Part shown: positions 25,899 to 34,527 of the stretch, in pieces
How the letters are laid out: each line of letters starts with the position of its first letter
Position numbering within the stretch: position 1 is the first letter of the stretch
From: Nostoc sp. T09
GTDB lineage: Bacteria; Cyanobacteriota; Cyanobacteriia; Cyanobacteriales; Nostocaceae
DNA length: 55,230 nucleotides
NCBI RefSeq assembly: GCF_002154695.1
Contig: NZ_MTAV01000174.1
Location: 1 to 55,230, forward strand
Direction of reading: 5' to 3'
Translations under genes and position numbers: made by a program
Notes under the pieces: model-generated
Databases searched by the model: none
What the model was told of the DNA's origin: nothing
The model's input: only the letters and a program-made list of their open reading frames with translations

Positions 25899-27188
25899 AT
25901 GACACTTGATAATAACCAAGGGCTTACCTATAAAAATTCCCAATCTGTGGGACAGTCAGGATTCTCACTGGCTGTTAACTCGACTAATCCTTTTAATCAC
26001 TCTGGGCTTAATTTCGGACAAAATCATGATGGTAAGAAGATTACTGCTGAAAGTAACAGAATTGGCGAGATTGTTCCGGGTCGAGTTGCCAACATTAAAG
26101 TGATTGGTGTGGGTGGCGGTGGTGGTAATGCCGTTAACCGCATGATTGAGTCAGATGTCAGTGGAGTAGAGTTTTGGTCAATTAATACTGATGCTCAAGC
26201 TTTAACTCTAGCAGGTGCTCCTAGTCGGTTACAAATAGGACAGAAACTAACTCGTGGTTTAGGTGCAGGTGGTAATCCTGCTATTGGTCAAAAGGCAGCT
26301 GAGGAATCACGGGATGAAATTGCTACAGCTTTGGAAGGTGCTGACTTAGTATTTATTACCGCTGGTATGGGAGGTGGCACGGGAACTGGTGCAGCCCCAA
26401 TTGTTGCAGAAGTAGCAAAAGAAATGGGTGCTCTCACTGTCGGCGTTGTGACACGTCCATTCGTGTTCGAGGGACGCCGCCGTACTAGTCAAGCAGAGCA
26501 AGGCATCGAAGGGTTAAAAAGTAGGGTGGATACGCTGATTATTATTCCTAACAATAAACTTTTGGAAGTGATACCCGAGCAAACGCCTGTGCAAGAAGCG
26601 TTTCGGTATGCGGATGATGTACTCCGCCAAGGGGTACAAGGTATTTCTGATATCATCACAATTCCTGGGTTGGTAAACGTTGACTTTGCCGATGTTAGAG
26701 CTGTAATGGCAGATGCAGGATCGGCATTGATGGGAATAGGCGTTAGCTCTGGGAAATCAAGAGCTAGAGAAGCAGCGATCGCTGCTATTTCTTCGCCTTT
26801 ACTAGAATGTTCTATTGAAGGAGCCAGAGGAGTTGTTTTTAACATTACTGGTGGTAGTGACCTCACCTTGCATGAAGTGAACGCTGCTGCTGAAACAATC
26901 TATGAAGTGGTTGATCCCAACGCCAATATTATTTTTGGAGCGGTGATTGATGACAGGCTTCAGGGTGAAGTACGCATTACTGTAATTGCAACTGGGTTTA
27001 CAGGTGAGCTACAAGCAGCACCACAACAAACTGTAGCGAATACAAGAGTTACAACACCCCCTCCAAAGCGGCCTGTGTCACAGCCACCTGCTGCTAGCCC
27101 TCCAACACCAATTGCAGAGCCAAAAGAAAAACCTGTATTAGATATTCCTGATTTTCTCCAACGGCGGCGTACCCCACCAAAGAATTAA
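25899..27188 (+). CDS. ftsZ: Cell division GTPase FtsZ
   Basis: The tubulin-like GTPase that polymerises into the Z ring. The 429-residue product carries the usual long N-terminal extension of filamentous cyanobacteria (about 60 residues, Asn/Ser/Gly-rich), then [18 protein letters not shown], the tubulin signature GGGTGTG at 158-164, [11 protein letters not shown], the T7 loop [11 protein letters not shown] and, after a Pro-rich linker, the C-terminal peptide DIPDFLQRR that binds partners such as SepF/ZipN. All GTP-binding motifs are intact. It follows ftsQ on the same strand. Confidence 0.98.
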   Translation: MTLDNNQGLTYKNSQSVGQSGFSLAVNSTNPFNHSGLNFGQNHDGKKITAESNRIGEIVPGRVANIKVIGVGGGGGNAVNRMIESDVSGVEFWSINTDAQALTLAGAPSRLQIGQKLTRGLGAGGNPAIGQKAAEESRDEIATALEGADLVFITAGMGGGTGTGAAPIVAEVAKEMGALTVGVVTRPFVFEGRRRTSQAEQGIEGLKSRVDTLIIIPNNKLLEVIPEQTPVQEAFRYADDVLRQGVQGISDIITIPGLVNVDFADVRAVMADAGSALMGIGVSSGKSRAREAAIAAISSPLLECSIEGARGVVFNITGGSDLTLHEVNAAAETIYEVVDPNANIIFGAVIDDRLQGEVRITVIATGFTGELQAAPQQTVANTRVTTPPPKRPVSQPPAASPPTPIAEPKEKPVLDIPDFLQRRRTPPKN

Positions 27189-27601
27189 ATGGTGCTAGAA
27201 TTTTGGGTTTGAGTATAATTTTCAGAACTGGTTGAGCGCTGTATACAAAATGCTGGGTATTGAGTTTCTTCAGGGTAGGCGTCAGCAATTCCGTATCCAT
27301 CCCTGATATAGCTAATCACTTACGAAACTCTTCAACACTAAACACAAAACCTAATGAACTTGGGCAGGAGTTTTGAAACTCAGATGTCCTGTGGTGCATT
27401 TGGGACAAAAGTGTGAGGATTAAGGTTTTGAATAATACCAATGCTTTCTTTGCTCTTGACAGCATTTGTCTTAAAAATAGGAAGACTAACCCAGCGAAGA
27501 CTGCACTTGCTTGTGTAGGTTCGCTAGGTTGTTAGGAACACTACACTAGGTAGGCTTCCCCTCAGCTAGGATGCAAAGAAATTAGAAAAGGTAAATAATT
27601 T
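27189..27601. other. Intergenic region between ftsZ and gshB
   Basis: Genes on both sides converge here. I see no gene and no strong terminator; a weak TTCGCTAGG...CTAGGT-like dyad occurs around 27515-27550. Contents are otherwise ordinary non-coding sequence. Confidence 0.5.
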
Positions 27602-28579
27602 TTATTTTTTACTTTGTAGAGTCTGCTCAACCCATACCAGGACACGACGACCAAGGCTAGTACCATTTAATCTGTCGATCTCACGAACTCCAGTTGGACT
27701 GGTGACGTTAACTTCGGTAAGGTAGCCGCCGATAACATCAATACCTACAAAAATTAAGCCGTCTTGGCGTAAATTTTTGGCTACTTGGTCACAAATTTCA
27801 TGCTCTCTTGAAGTAATTTCAGTTTGAGCAACTGTACCACCAGCTGCCATATTATTGCGAAAGTCACTACCACTAGACAGGCGATTGAGGGCACCAATCG
27901 GTTCGCCATTAAGTAGGATAATTCTTTTATCTCCATCTTTTGCCTCTGGTAAGTAGGTTTGTACCATAACTGGTACTCGACCTTGAAAAGTACTAAGTTC
28001 AACAATTGAGTTGAAATTGCGATCGCTTGATTGTAAAAATAAAATCCCTTCCCCAGCCTTGTTACCTAGTGGTTTGAGAACAGTTGCCCCTTTTGCTTCC
28101 ACAAATTTCCTGATAACCTGCTTATCAGCACTAACTATGGTTTCTGGAATTACATTGGTAAATTGAAGGGCATACATTTTTTCGTTTGCACTTCGGATAC
28201 CCTTTGGACTGTTAATTACTAAAGTTTTGTTTTGGTCAATGTAATCCAAAATGTAGGTTGCATAGAGGTAGGAATCGTTGACTGGTGGATCTGTCCGCAT
28301 AAATACAGCATCCATTGTTTCTAGGCAAGTTAAGGGACTTTGGGCTTCGCTCAACTTGTACCAAGGATTGACTGCAAAATAGCGTCCCTCCACCAACTGC
28401 ACTGGTGTAAGTTCTACCCGCTGTAAGATAGCCCAGGCTTTACCTTCTACTACACTCAACAGATTGGCCTGCGTTACCCAAACTTCGTGTCCTAGGATTT
28501 GCGCTGCCTCCATCAAGGCAACACTAGTATCATGGCATGGATCAAGCTGATGGATGGGATCAATAATAAAAGCTAGTTT
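27602..28579 (-). CDS. gshB: Glutathione synthetase
   Basis: ATP-grasp enzyme that joins gamma-glutamylcysteine and glycine to glutathione. Family blocks: KLAFIIDPIHQLDPCHDTSV at the start, FMRTDPPVNDSYLYATYIL, INSPKGIRSANEKMYALQF, the ATP-binding VLKPLGNKAGEGILFLQ and the C-terminal FVGIDVIGGYLTEVNVTSPTG. I start at GTG 28579 (325 residues) because GAGG sits eight bases upstream and MKLAFIIDP is the family's usual beginning; the frame is open seven codons further. A glutaredoxin gene lies 122 bp upstream on the same strand; grxC-gshB is a conserved cyanobacterial pair. Confidence 0.95.
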   Translation of the reverse strand, partial: KLAFIIDPIHQLDPCHDTSVALMEAAQILGHEVWVTQANLLSVVEGKAWAILQRVELTPVQLVEGRYFAVNPWYKLSEAQSPLTCLETMDAVFMRTDPPVNDSYLYATYILDYIDQNKTLVINSPKGIRSANEKMYALQFTNVIPETIVSADKQVIRKFVEAKGATVLKPLGNKAGEGILFLQSSDRNFNSIVELSTFQGRVPVMVQTYLPEAKDGDKRIILLNGEPIGALNRLSSGSDFRNNMAAGGTVAQTEITSREHEICDQVAKNLRQDGLIFVGIDVIGGYLTEVNVTSPTGVREIDRLNGTSLGRRVLVWVEQTLQSKK

Positions 28580-28701
28580 CACGCTTTCTGCCTCAATCAC
28601 CAGGAAAATTAACGTTATTGAACTTACATTATCTCCTGATGTTTCAGCTGATTTACACTTACTTCTATTGTCAGAAAGCGTAATTCTAATAATTTGTCCT
28701 T

Positions 28702-28974
28702 TTATACGCTATTGCTAGAAGTTAGTAGCTCATTTAGCTTGCCTTGACTTTCTAAAGCATGAATATCATCACAACCACCAATATGATTGTTATTGATAAA
28801 AATTTGTGGTACAGAGCGTCTTCCATGTGCTCGTTGAGCCATTTTAGCCCGTGCTGTCTCGTCTCCGTCGATGCTGTATTCGATAAATTCTACTCCCTTA
28901 TTATTCAGCAAATTTTTCGCCTGGATACAAAATGGGCAAGTCCTCCAGGTATAAATTTCTACTTTAGCGACCAT
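28702..28974 (-). CDS. grxC: Glutaredoxin 3
   Basis: A 90-residue monothiol/dithiol exchange protein with active site TCPFCIQAK (Cys-Pro-Phe-Cys, close to the classical CPYC), and glutathione-binding VPQIFINNNHIGGCDD. I chose the ATG at 28974, preceded by GAGGACGTT, as start; the frame is open 42 more codons upstream but these have no glutaredoxin similarity. Located just upstream of gshB, so glutathione synthesis and a glutathione-dependent reductase are probably made together. Confidence 0.95.
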   Translation of the reverse strand: MVAKVEIYTWRTCPFCIQAKNLLNNKGVEFIEYSIDGDETARAKMAQRAHGRRSVPQIFINNNHIGGCDDIHALESQGKLNELLTSSNSV

Positions 28975-29503
28975 AACGTCCTCAACTTGATTGAATATTT
29001 TTAATTTTAGAACGTTGGCACTGGCTGTAGTTGCTTTATTAAATTTTGGGTTAAATTTCAAAAGTCTCCCAATAGATCTGCACAAATAAAGGTTAGTCAA
29101 TAGTCGATAGGCTTTTAGCTATAGACTCTTGACTAATGTTATGTTTGCACCAGGTTCCTTAATCAACTGATGGTATTCGAGTTTAAATACTTGCAGCCTC
29201 AGCAACTATACGGTGATTACTTGGCGCTCAAATTATTTTTAAGTATTAACCACTACCAAAAATGGAGTTCGCTAACCTTAAAATTTATGGCTTAGGTCTT
29301 TCCGACGTACCAAGGTCAGCATAGATTCTTATTATTAGTTGCTTAAAAAATTACTTTTATCAACTTAATGGATGATTCTTTCAAAAACTCAGCCACATGC
29401 ACCGGATAAGGTGGCTCAACATGTTATGGTTATAAACTTTATTTATGTTAAATACTGCCCTGTATCCGGTGCTTCACGCTGCCACACTCTAAAAGAGTAA
29501 AAT
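28975..29503. other. Intergenic region with a spaced inverted repeat
   Basis: About 530 bases with no gene. It holds the grxC promoter and, at 29399-29408 and 29463-29472, a perfect 10-bp inverted repeat (GCACCGGATA and TATCCGGTGC) enclosing 54 bases, like the ends of a very small repeat element. A weak ACTCT-TTTA-AGAGT hairpin at about 29486-29498 lies at the 3' end of the PEP-CTERM gene and may terminate it. Confidence 0.5.
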
Positions 29504-30322
29504 TTAAACTTGTACTAGAGGCTTTTTTTTCAACACTTTTAGCGCGCTCACTGCCAATAACCCAAGAGCTGCCGTAGTAGTAGGTTCAGGCACTTGTTTA
29601 GGCGGAGGAGGAGGTGGAGTAAAATAAGTGCCTTGGTTTTTTGTAAGACTAGGCTCACTTAAGTTTGTGCCATACTGGAAACGAACATTGTTAATTTTTT
29701 GGATATCAAAGTTAGTAGACAGACCTGATAAAACAAATGTGGCGGAGTCTTTTACAAAAGTTCCCGTTTTTACGGCAGGATTTGGACTATCGTAACCGCT
29801 GATGATACCGTAATTAAATTGCTGTCCCCCACCCCCTTGGAAAATACCCAAGCCAGCAGTACCTATACCATAGTGTTGGCTGATTCCAGACAGCGATGTT
29901 GTACCATTGCCAGTATTTGGCAATTTCCATTCATCAAGAGCCTTAAGATTGACATTATTTGTGGTGCTAGCGCCATTATTGGAAACTACTTTTGGAGCTA
30001 TGGCTGAAGACAAGGATAAACCTGTGGGATTTCCTGTAATGTCCCAGAAAAGGGCTGTCAGAATATCAGAAGGGACTGTAGTACCTGGCCCTGTATTAGT
30101 TAAGGTGACTTGCAATTTACCTTGATTAATCAGTGAGTCATCAAAAACAACTGATGCTCCTAGAGTGTTAGTAGCTCCTCCTGAAGCTGAGTTAGTTCCT
30201 GTCGCAGAAAAAGTCATAGTAGCGGCATATGCTTTGGGTATTTGCCCAGCAGTAACCACAGCTATTGCTGATACAAAGTAGGTTAGATAACCTAAGATTT
30301 GCTTGGAATATGCTTGAGACAT
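29504..30322 (-). CDS. PEP-CTERM sorting-domain protein, exported
   Basis: An exported protein of about 272 residues. It has a Sec signal (ILGYLTYFVSAIAVVTAG, cleavage after AYA), a beta-rich, Gly/Asn/Thr-rich body, a Pro-rich spacer (TPPPPPPKQ) and a C-terminal PEP-CTERM tripartite signal: VPEP, hydrophobic ALGLLAVSAL and a basic tail KVLKKK. Such signals are recognised by exosortases, which link the protein to the cell envelope or exopolysaccharide. I start at the ATG after GAGGGG (30322); a second ATG with GAGGA upstream (30382) would add 20 residues before the signal. No exosortase gene is in the window. Substrate or role unknown. Confidence 0.85.
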   Translation of the reverse strand: MSQAYSKQILGYLTYFVSAIAVVTAGQIPKAYAATMTFSATGTNSASGGATNTLGASVVFDDSLINQGKLQVTLTNTGPGTTVPSDILTALFWDITGNPTGLSLSSAIAPKVVSNNGASTTNNVNLKALDEWKLPNTGNGTTSLSGISQHYGIGTAGLGIFQGGGGQQFNYGIISGYDSPNPAVKTGTFVKDSATFVLSGLSTNFDIQKINNVRFQYGTNLSEPSLTKNQGTYFTPPPPPPKQVPEPTTTAALGLLAVSALKVLKKKPLVQV

Positions 30323-30630
30323 GCGGATTAAACCCCTCTGTTTTAGCCTGAAGCTAGTAAAATATTTTAAATCAATTTTCATACATAAGTAATCCTCAAT
30401 ATAAATTGGCACAAAAAATTTTGTCAGTCTACGGTTTTTCTAGAACTTCATTTAAAATTTAATTGAGCAATAAATATTATTTTTTTACAGGTTGTTCCCA
30501 AGATTGTAGTATTTTTACTGTGACTAGAAACGTAGGAAACATCAGTAAAATCTCGCTGTTGCCTTCGATAAATTTAGTTGTGTATTCATACATTTATTTC
30601 TAAGTTATATTCTTTATAAGAATATAACTT
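30323..30630. other. AT-rich gap between PEP-CTERM gene and IS element
   Basis: About 300 bases of AT-rich sequence carrying the promoter of the PEP-CTERM gene and the left flank of the IS insertion. The 5-bp AACTT copy at 30626-30630 is the left target-site repeat. Nothing else seen. Confidence 0.5.
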
Positions 30631-31631
30631 ACGCCTAATGTGAATTAGAAAAAAAGGCGGGAGAAGTAAGAAGATGAAAGTTACCAGCAATTCATTTCAG
30701 ACTTCCCCCATGAATAGCATAGACTTTGGAACGCTATTAACGACAATCTTTGTAGTGGTAGATGATTGGTATCAAAAGCAAGTAAAAAAGACAACGCTCC
30801 TAAAACCAGGAGTTAAAGCAAGAATGAGCGATAGTGAAATCATGACACTGGCACTGGTAATGGATTATTTGCCTTTTCCGGGAGAAACCCAGAAACTGTG
30901 TTTTATCCGAGGAAATTACTTTGAATGGTTTCCCAATTTACTTGACCAAAGTCAATTCAATCGTCGCTTACGTAAGTTGGATGGAATGTTAGAGAACTTA
31001 CGCCGCAGTTGGGTAGAGCAATTGGTTGGAGAAAGTGAAAAATATTTCCTTCTCGACACCAAACCATTACCAGTATTAGGACTCAAACGTGACAAGCGAC
31101 ATAGTGATTTTGCAGCAAATGCTACTCCTGGTTGGTGTGCCGCTAGGGAAATGCGTTATTTTGGCTACAAGCTAGTTATGCTGTCAACGTGGAATGGAAT
31201 TCCCATTGCTTATGACATAGTGCCTGCGCGCTCCAGATGAGAGAATTGCTGCTGATAGTGTTCTGGAGATGGTTAGTGCTAGTGATATTTACGCAGATAA
31301 AGGATTTATCTCTGCCGATTGGCAGGCCGCGCTCGCTCGTCGCACTGGTAATCGAATCTGGACACTCAAGCGCCATAACCAGCATCTTCAACATCAAGAG
31401 AGCTTGAAGCGCTTTATTAGTCGTGTTCGGAGCGCGTGTAGAAGGTGTTTTTCACGAAATTCAAAACACTGGTCGTAATCCCGAACGCTTACTCAACAAA
31501 ACTGTTGATGGCTTTTGTGTACATATTGCAGCCAAGATTGCATCTCATACTCTGCGTTTGTTGCTCCGTCGCCGTTTTGGTATTGATGTTCTCACTTTCC
31601 AGTCTCAACCTATTTAATTCACATTAGGCGT
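30631..31631 (+). mobile_element. IS982-like insertion sequence with intact ends
   Basis: A 1001-bp element bounded by perfect 17-bp terminal inverted repeats: ACGCCTAATGTGAATTA at 30631-30647 and its complement at 31615-31631. Immediately outside each end is the same pentamer AACTT (30626-30630 and 31632-31636), which I read as the target-site duplication. Length, single transposase gene and IR size fit the IS982 family. The preserved ends and duplication show a single, fairly recent insertion, while the transposase inside has two frameshifts. Confidence 0.88.
30674..31617 (+). pseudogene. IS982 family transposase, broken by two frameshifts
   Basis: Three consecutive frame segments together make one transposase of about 310 residues. 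Segment 1 (to 31240) has FGTLLTTIFVVVDDWYQKQV and FLLDTKPLPVLGLKR with the first catalytic Asp; a +1 shift near 31228-31235 leads into segment 2, with SDIYADKGFIS and the second Asp; a second shift near 31430 leads into segment 3, with EGVFHEIQNTGRNPERLL and the catalytic Glu, ending at RRRFGIDVLTF. The DDE residues survive, so only the two small indels inactivate it. An in-frame product could not be made without two frameshift events, so I call it a pseudogene. Confidence 0.88.
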
Positions 31632-31683
31632 AACTTAGTCTTTCCTACTTAAATACTCAGTTATTCATTTATAGTATTTACAC

Positions 31684-32340
31684 TTAATTTGTTGCTCGAT
31701 TAACCCAGCCGTTAATAGTAAAGCGGCTAGCAGCAAAAACTTTAGAGGGGCAATTAACAGGAAGTACTTCGTGCATATAGCGGCTGAGGAAGAAGACAAT
31801 GCTGTTATTGCGAGGCTCAACTGTTTTAAAAAAGTCGGAATTTACATAAAAATTAGAGGAGATTTTACTATCGTAAATCAGCAATTCTCCACCAGAGAAA
31901 TGCTTAGGTTCTTGGTAAAAGTAATAAACGTAAGTAAGTTCTCTAAGGACAGTTTCTGGACTACCATTATCATTATGAATTTTGTAATAATTACCATCAT
32001 TATGTGCGGTTAGTTGGCTTTCAATATAACTTATAGGAAATGAGAGTAGCCCTAATCTAGTGATTACATCAGGTATAATCGCTTCTATTCGCTTTAAAAT
32101 CAGTTGGGAGAACTCAGGAAATGAGTAGAGCACCATTGATTGACGATAATTCATCGCTTTAGTGGAAGTACTGGTAGACACAAACTCTGCTTCTTTCCCA
32201 AGAACATAGTTGAGTAGCTGCTGATGTTCATCTGGTGTTAAAAAGTTATCTATTTGTAGATACTCAGAAGATAAAACATTGATATTTGCAAGTTGAACTG
32301 CTTCTATTGGTTGTACCGAAATTTGCGGTTCTGTACTCAT
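31684..32340 (-). CDS. 2-oxoglutarate/Fe(II)-dependent oxygenase (prolyl-hydroxylase type)
   Basis: A 218-residue soluble dioxygenase of the double-stranded beta-helix fold. The iron triad is visible: His122 and Asp124 in YYKIHNDNG and His190 in RYMHEV; Arg206 in AASRFTINGW would bind 2-oxoglutarate. The surrounding pattern (AHNDGNYYKIHNDNG, FSGGELLIYD) is that of prolyl 4-hydroxylase-like proteins with Fe2OG_oxy domain. It is 47 bp from the right end of the IS element and is transcribed towards it. Substrate cannot be told from sequence; protein hydroxylation or a secondary-metabolite step are both possible. Confidence 0.88.
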   Translation of the reverse strand: MSTEPQISVQPIEAVQLANINVLSSEYLQIDNFLTPDEHQQLLNYVLGKEAEFVSTSTSTKAMNYRQSMVLYSFPEFSQLILKRIEAIIPDVITRLGLLSFPISYIESQLTAHNDGNYYKIHNDNGSPETVLRELTYVYYFYQEPKHFSGGELLIYDSKISSNFYVNSDFFKTVEPRNNSIVFFLSRYMHEVLPVNCPSKVFAASRFTINGWVNRATN

Positions 32341-32475
32341 TATTTCTAATTAGGATTGACGACGGGGTAGCTTCAGCTTACTGAAGTAAAAAGATTCTCT
32401 ACCTTTAATAGCAAATGCCGTAGTAAACATCACTACGGCATTTTAACTAAAACACAAAACTTTATTTTTTAGTAT

Positions 32476-34038
32476 TTACCGAGAGTCAACAGCGTATTGA
32501 ATCAGTTGGGTTAAGCGATGGCGTAGGGTTTCTAATCCTAAGCGCTGGCTAGCAGAAATAAACACTGCTAGAGGAAATTCTTCCCGAGCTAGAGCTAGGG
32601 TTTCGCTATTGACTTGATCTATCTTGTTAAAAGCAACCAATGCTGGTCCTGGAGTCACTGGCATTTGGGCCAAGATTTCTCTAACTGCGCGAATATGGCT
32701 CAACCAAGCTGGATGAGACAAATCGACCAAATGTAGTAAAGCATCAGCTTCTGTGACTTCCTCCAAGGTAGCGCGGAAAGCGTCCATTAATGAAGCAGGC
32801 AATTCGTGTATAAACCCTACTGTATCTGTCAGTAGAATCTCTTCATGTTCACCTGTCTCGGCATGGGAAATAACTAACCGGCGCGTGGTGGGGTCAAGAG
32901 TGGCAAAGAGTTGGTCAGCGGTATAAACTTCGGCATTGGTGAGGGCGTTCAGCAAGGTGGATTTTCCAGCGTTGGTATAACCAACCAAAGCCACTGAGGG
33001 AACTTCCCGATGTTGTCGGCGCTGGCGTAAGCGAGAACGATGTGCTTGCAACTGGTTAACTTCTTGTTGCAATCGAGAAATGCGTCGCTGAATAGCACGG
33101 CGTTCAGTTTCGAGTTTGGTTTCACCAGGACCACGAGTACCGATACCACCACCTAACCGGGACATTGCTAGACCTCTACCAGTCAGCCGCGGTAGCATAT
33201 ACTCTAGCTGTGCCAGTTCTACTTGTAACTTACCAGCGCGGGACTGAGCGCGTTGGGCAAATATATCCAAAATTACTTCGGTACGGTCAACTACCCGCAA
33301 ACCAATCTGCGCTTCTAGGTTGCGGACTTGGGCGGGTGAGAGGTCGCGATCAAATACGACAAGATTTGCCCCCAAGGTTTGGGCAGTTAGGGCGACTTCT
33401 TGAACTTTACCTTCACCGACTACTGTCTGGGGATGAATACGCGATCGCTTTTGTTGTACTGTCTGCAATACATCACCCCCAGCTGTCTCTACCAAGCGTG
33501 CCAATTCCGCCAAGGTATCGTGGAATCTTAGAGGAGTCATCTCATCTGTCATCACTCCCACAATGAGCACGCGATCATGGTCAATATCTACTTGCTGGGC
33601 AACAAATTCTCGCTGAAATTCTGCTTCTAGATTTTCTACTAAATCTAAAAAATCTTGCTGTGTCAGTTCATCTAAACTCAGAGGCGGCGATACACTCCAG
33701 CTTGGAGTTTGGACAGTACTCGACCCAGCTTGAGATAAAGCTGCACTGGCAAGCAAAGCCTCAGACTCTTGGGGTATCAGATGAGCTAAATAAGCTTCTT
33801 TAACGTACCCAGCAGCACCGCCTCCTCGGCGTGTAAATCCCGTTCCAGTAATATTGAGTACAACCAGAGCGTCTAACCGTTGCAATGCCATAGCTGTTAG
33901 CGCTGCCTCATTAGGCGGTTCTGGCTTCAGATGAGTGGCTATACAACGAATACCACTAAGTCGTTCTGCACCATAACGGGGCAATTCTAATGGTGGAATT
34001 TGCGTTTGACGCGGTGTGCCTACCCCTACACGAATCAC
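32476..34038 (-). CDS. hflX: Ribosome-associated GTPase HflX
   Basis: HflX splits stalled 70S ribosomes and binds GTP. G motifs: GYTNAGKSTLLNALTN (G1), DTVGFIHELP (G3), NKID (G4); the glycine-rich linker RLGGGIGTRGPGETKLETERR is diagnostic. The earliest ordinary start is GTG 34038, giving 520 residues. However the same frame stays open to 34266 and the upstream translation (ETIYGNLQGLKSSQLKQLQR, later AYLNRRGQVIRVGVG) reads like the N-terminal domain of cyanobacterial HflX. Upstream there is no ATG, GTG or TTG in frame, only ATA (34221 or 34263) and similar triplets. Either a rare start codon is used or the protein has lost its first about 61 residues. Confidence 0.92.
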   Translation of the reverse strand: MIRVGVGTPRQTQIPPLELPRYGAERLSGIRCIATHLKPEPPNEAALTAMALQRLDALVVLNITGTGFTRRGGGAAGYVKEAYLAHLIPQESEALLASAALSQAGSSTVQTPSWSVSPPLSLDELTQQDFLDLVENLEAEFQREFVAQQVDIDHDRVLIVGVMTDEMTPLRFHDTLAELARLVETAGGDVLQTVQQKRSRIHPQTVVGEGKVQEVALTAQTLGANLVVFDRDLSPAQVRNLEAQIGLRVVDRTEVILDIFAQRAQSRAGKLQVELAQLEYMLPRLTGRGLAMSRLGGGIGTRGPGETKLETERRAIQRRISRLQQEVNQLQAHRSRLRQRRQHREVPSVALVGYTNAGKSTLLNALTNAEVYTADQLFATLDPTTRRLVISHAETGEHEEILLTDTVGFIHELPASLMDAFRATLEEVTEADALLHLVDLSHPAWLSHIRAVREILAQMPVTPGPALVAFNKIDQVNSETLALAREEFPLAVFISASQRLGLETLRHRLTQLIQYAVDSR

Positions 34039-34319
34039 TTGTCCGCGACGGTTGAGGTAGGCACAAACAGGCTGATTGATTTCTGTACTAATTGCTGCCA
34101 GACGCTGGGAAAACTCGGACGTACTGATGCGATCGCCCGGTATGCGTTGGTGATATAGCCGCTGTAGTTGCTTCAGCTGGCTGGACTTTAATCCTTGGAG
34201 ATTTCCGTAGATAGTCTCTATAGGCGTTTCTAACCAGTTAAATGGTCCCCCGAATCCTGCTATAGTCTATTTTACAACATGCTTAAAGCTACAAACTCTA
34301 CCTGACAAGGCTTATTTTC

Positions 34320-34508
34320 ATGACTGAGTCAACAGAAATCTGGTATGTTGTCAAGCGTCCTGCTGGTTATTGCGAGATAGTCGCTAATGTAGTTGCTGGG
34401 GAAGCTAATCCAGAGATTATAGAACAGTGGGGTCCTTTTACTTCTCAAGCAGAGGCGATCGCCCGTCGTGTCGGATTAATTAGGGCTGGCAAATGCCAAC
34501 CCCAATAA
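34320..34508 (+). CDS. Small conserved cyanobacterial protein
   Basis: A 62-residue soluble protein (MTESTEIWYVVKRPAGYCEI; later EQWGPFTSQAEAIARRVGLI). The pattern of an aromatic beta strand followed by WGPF and an Ala-rich helix resembles small DDE-type SPOR-like or DUF modules common in cyanobacteria, but I cannot name the family. It is divergent from hflX, its ATG lying only 54 bp from the open hflX frame, and convergent with ctpA (19 bp between stops). A HIP1 site is embedded in the coding sequence. Well-shaped for a real gene. Confidence 0.75.
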   Translation: MTESTEIWYVVKRPAGYCEIVANVVAGEANPEIIEQWGPFTSQAEAIARRVGLIRAGKCQPQ

Positions 34509-34527
34509 ATCAGAAAATTTATAATTT

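Noticed and set aside
31176-31627. Several short frames within the IS element
   Set aside because: They are fragments or shadows of the single frameshifted transposase.
34201-34290. Possible tRNA in the gap between hflX and the 62-residue gene
   Set aside because: A GGATTCGGGGGACC-like stretch caught the eye, but no T-loop, cloverleaf or anticodon stem can be formed, and the frame reads as HflX protein.
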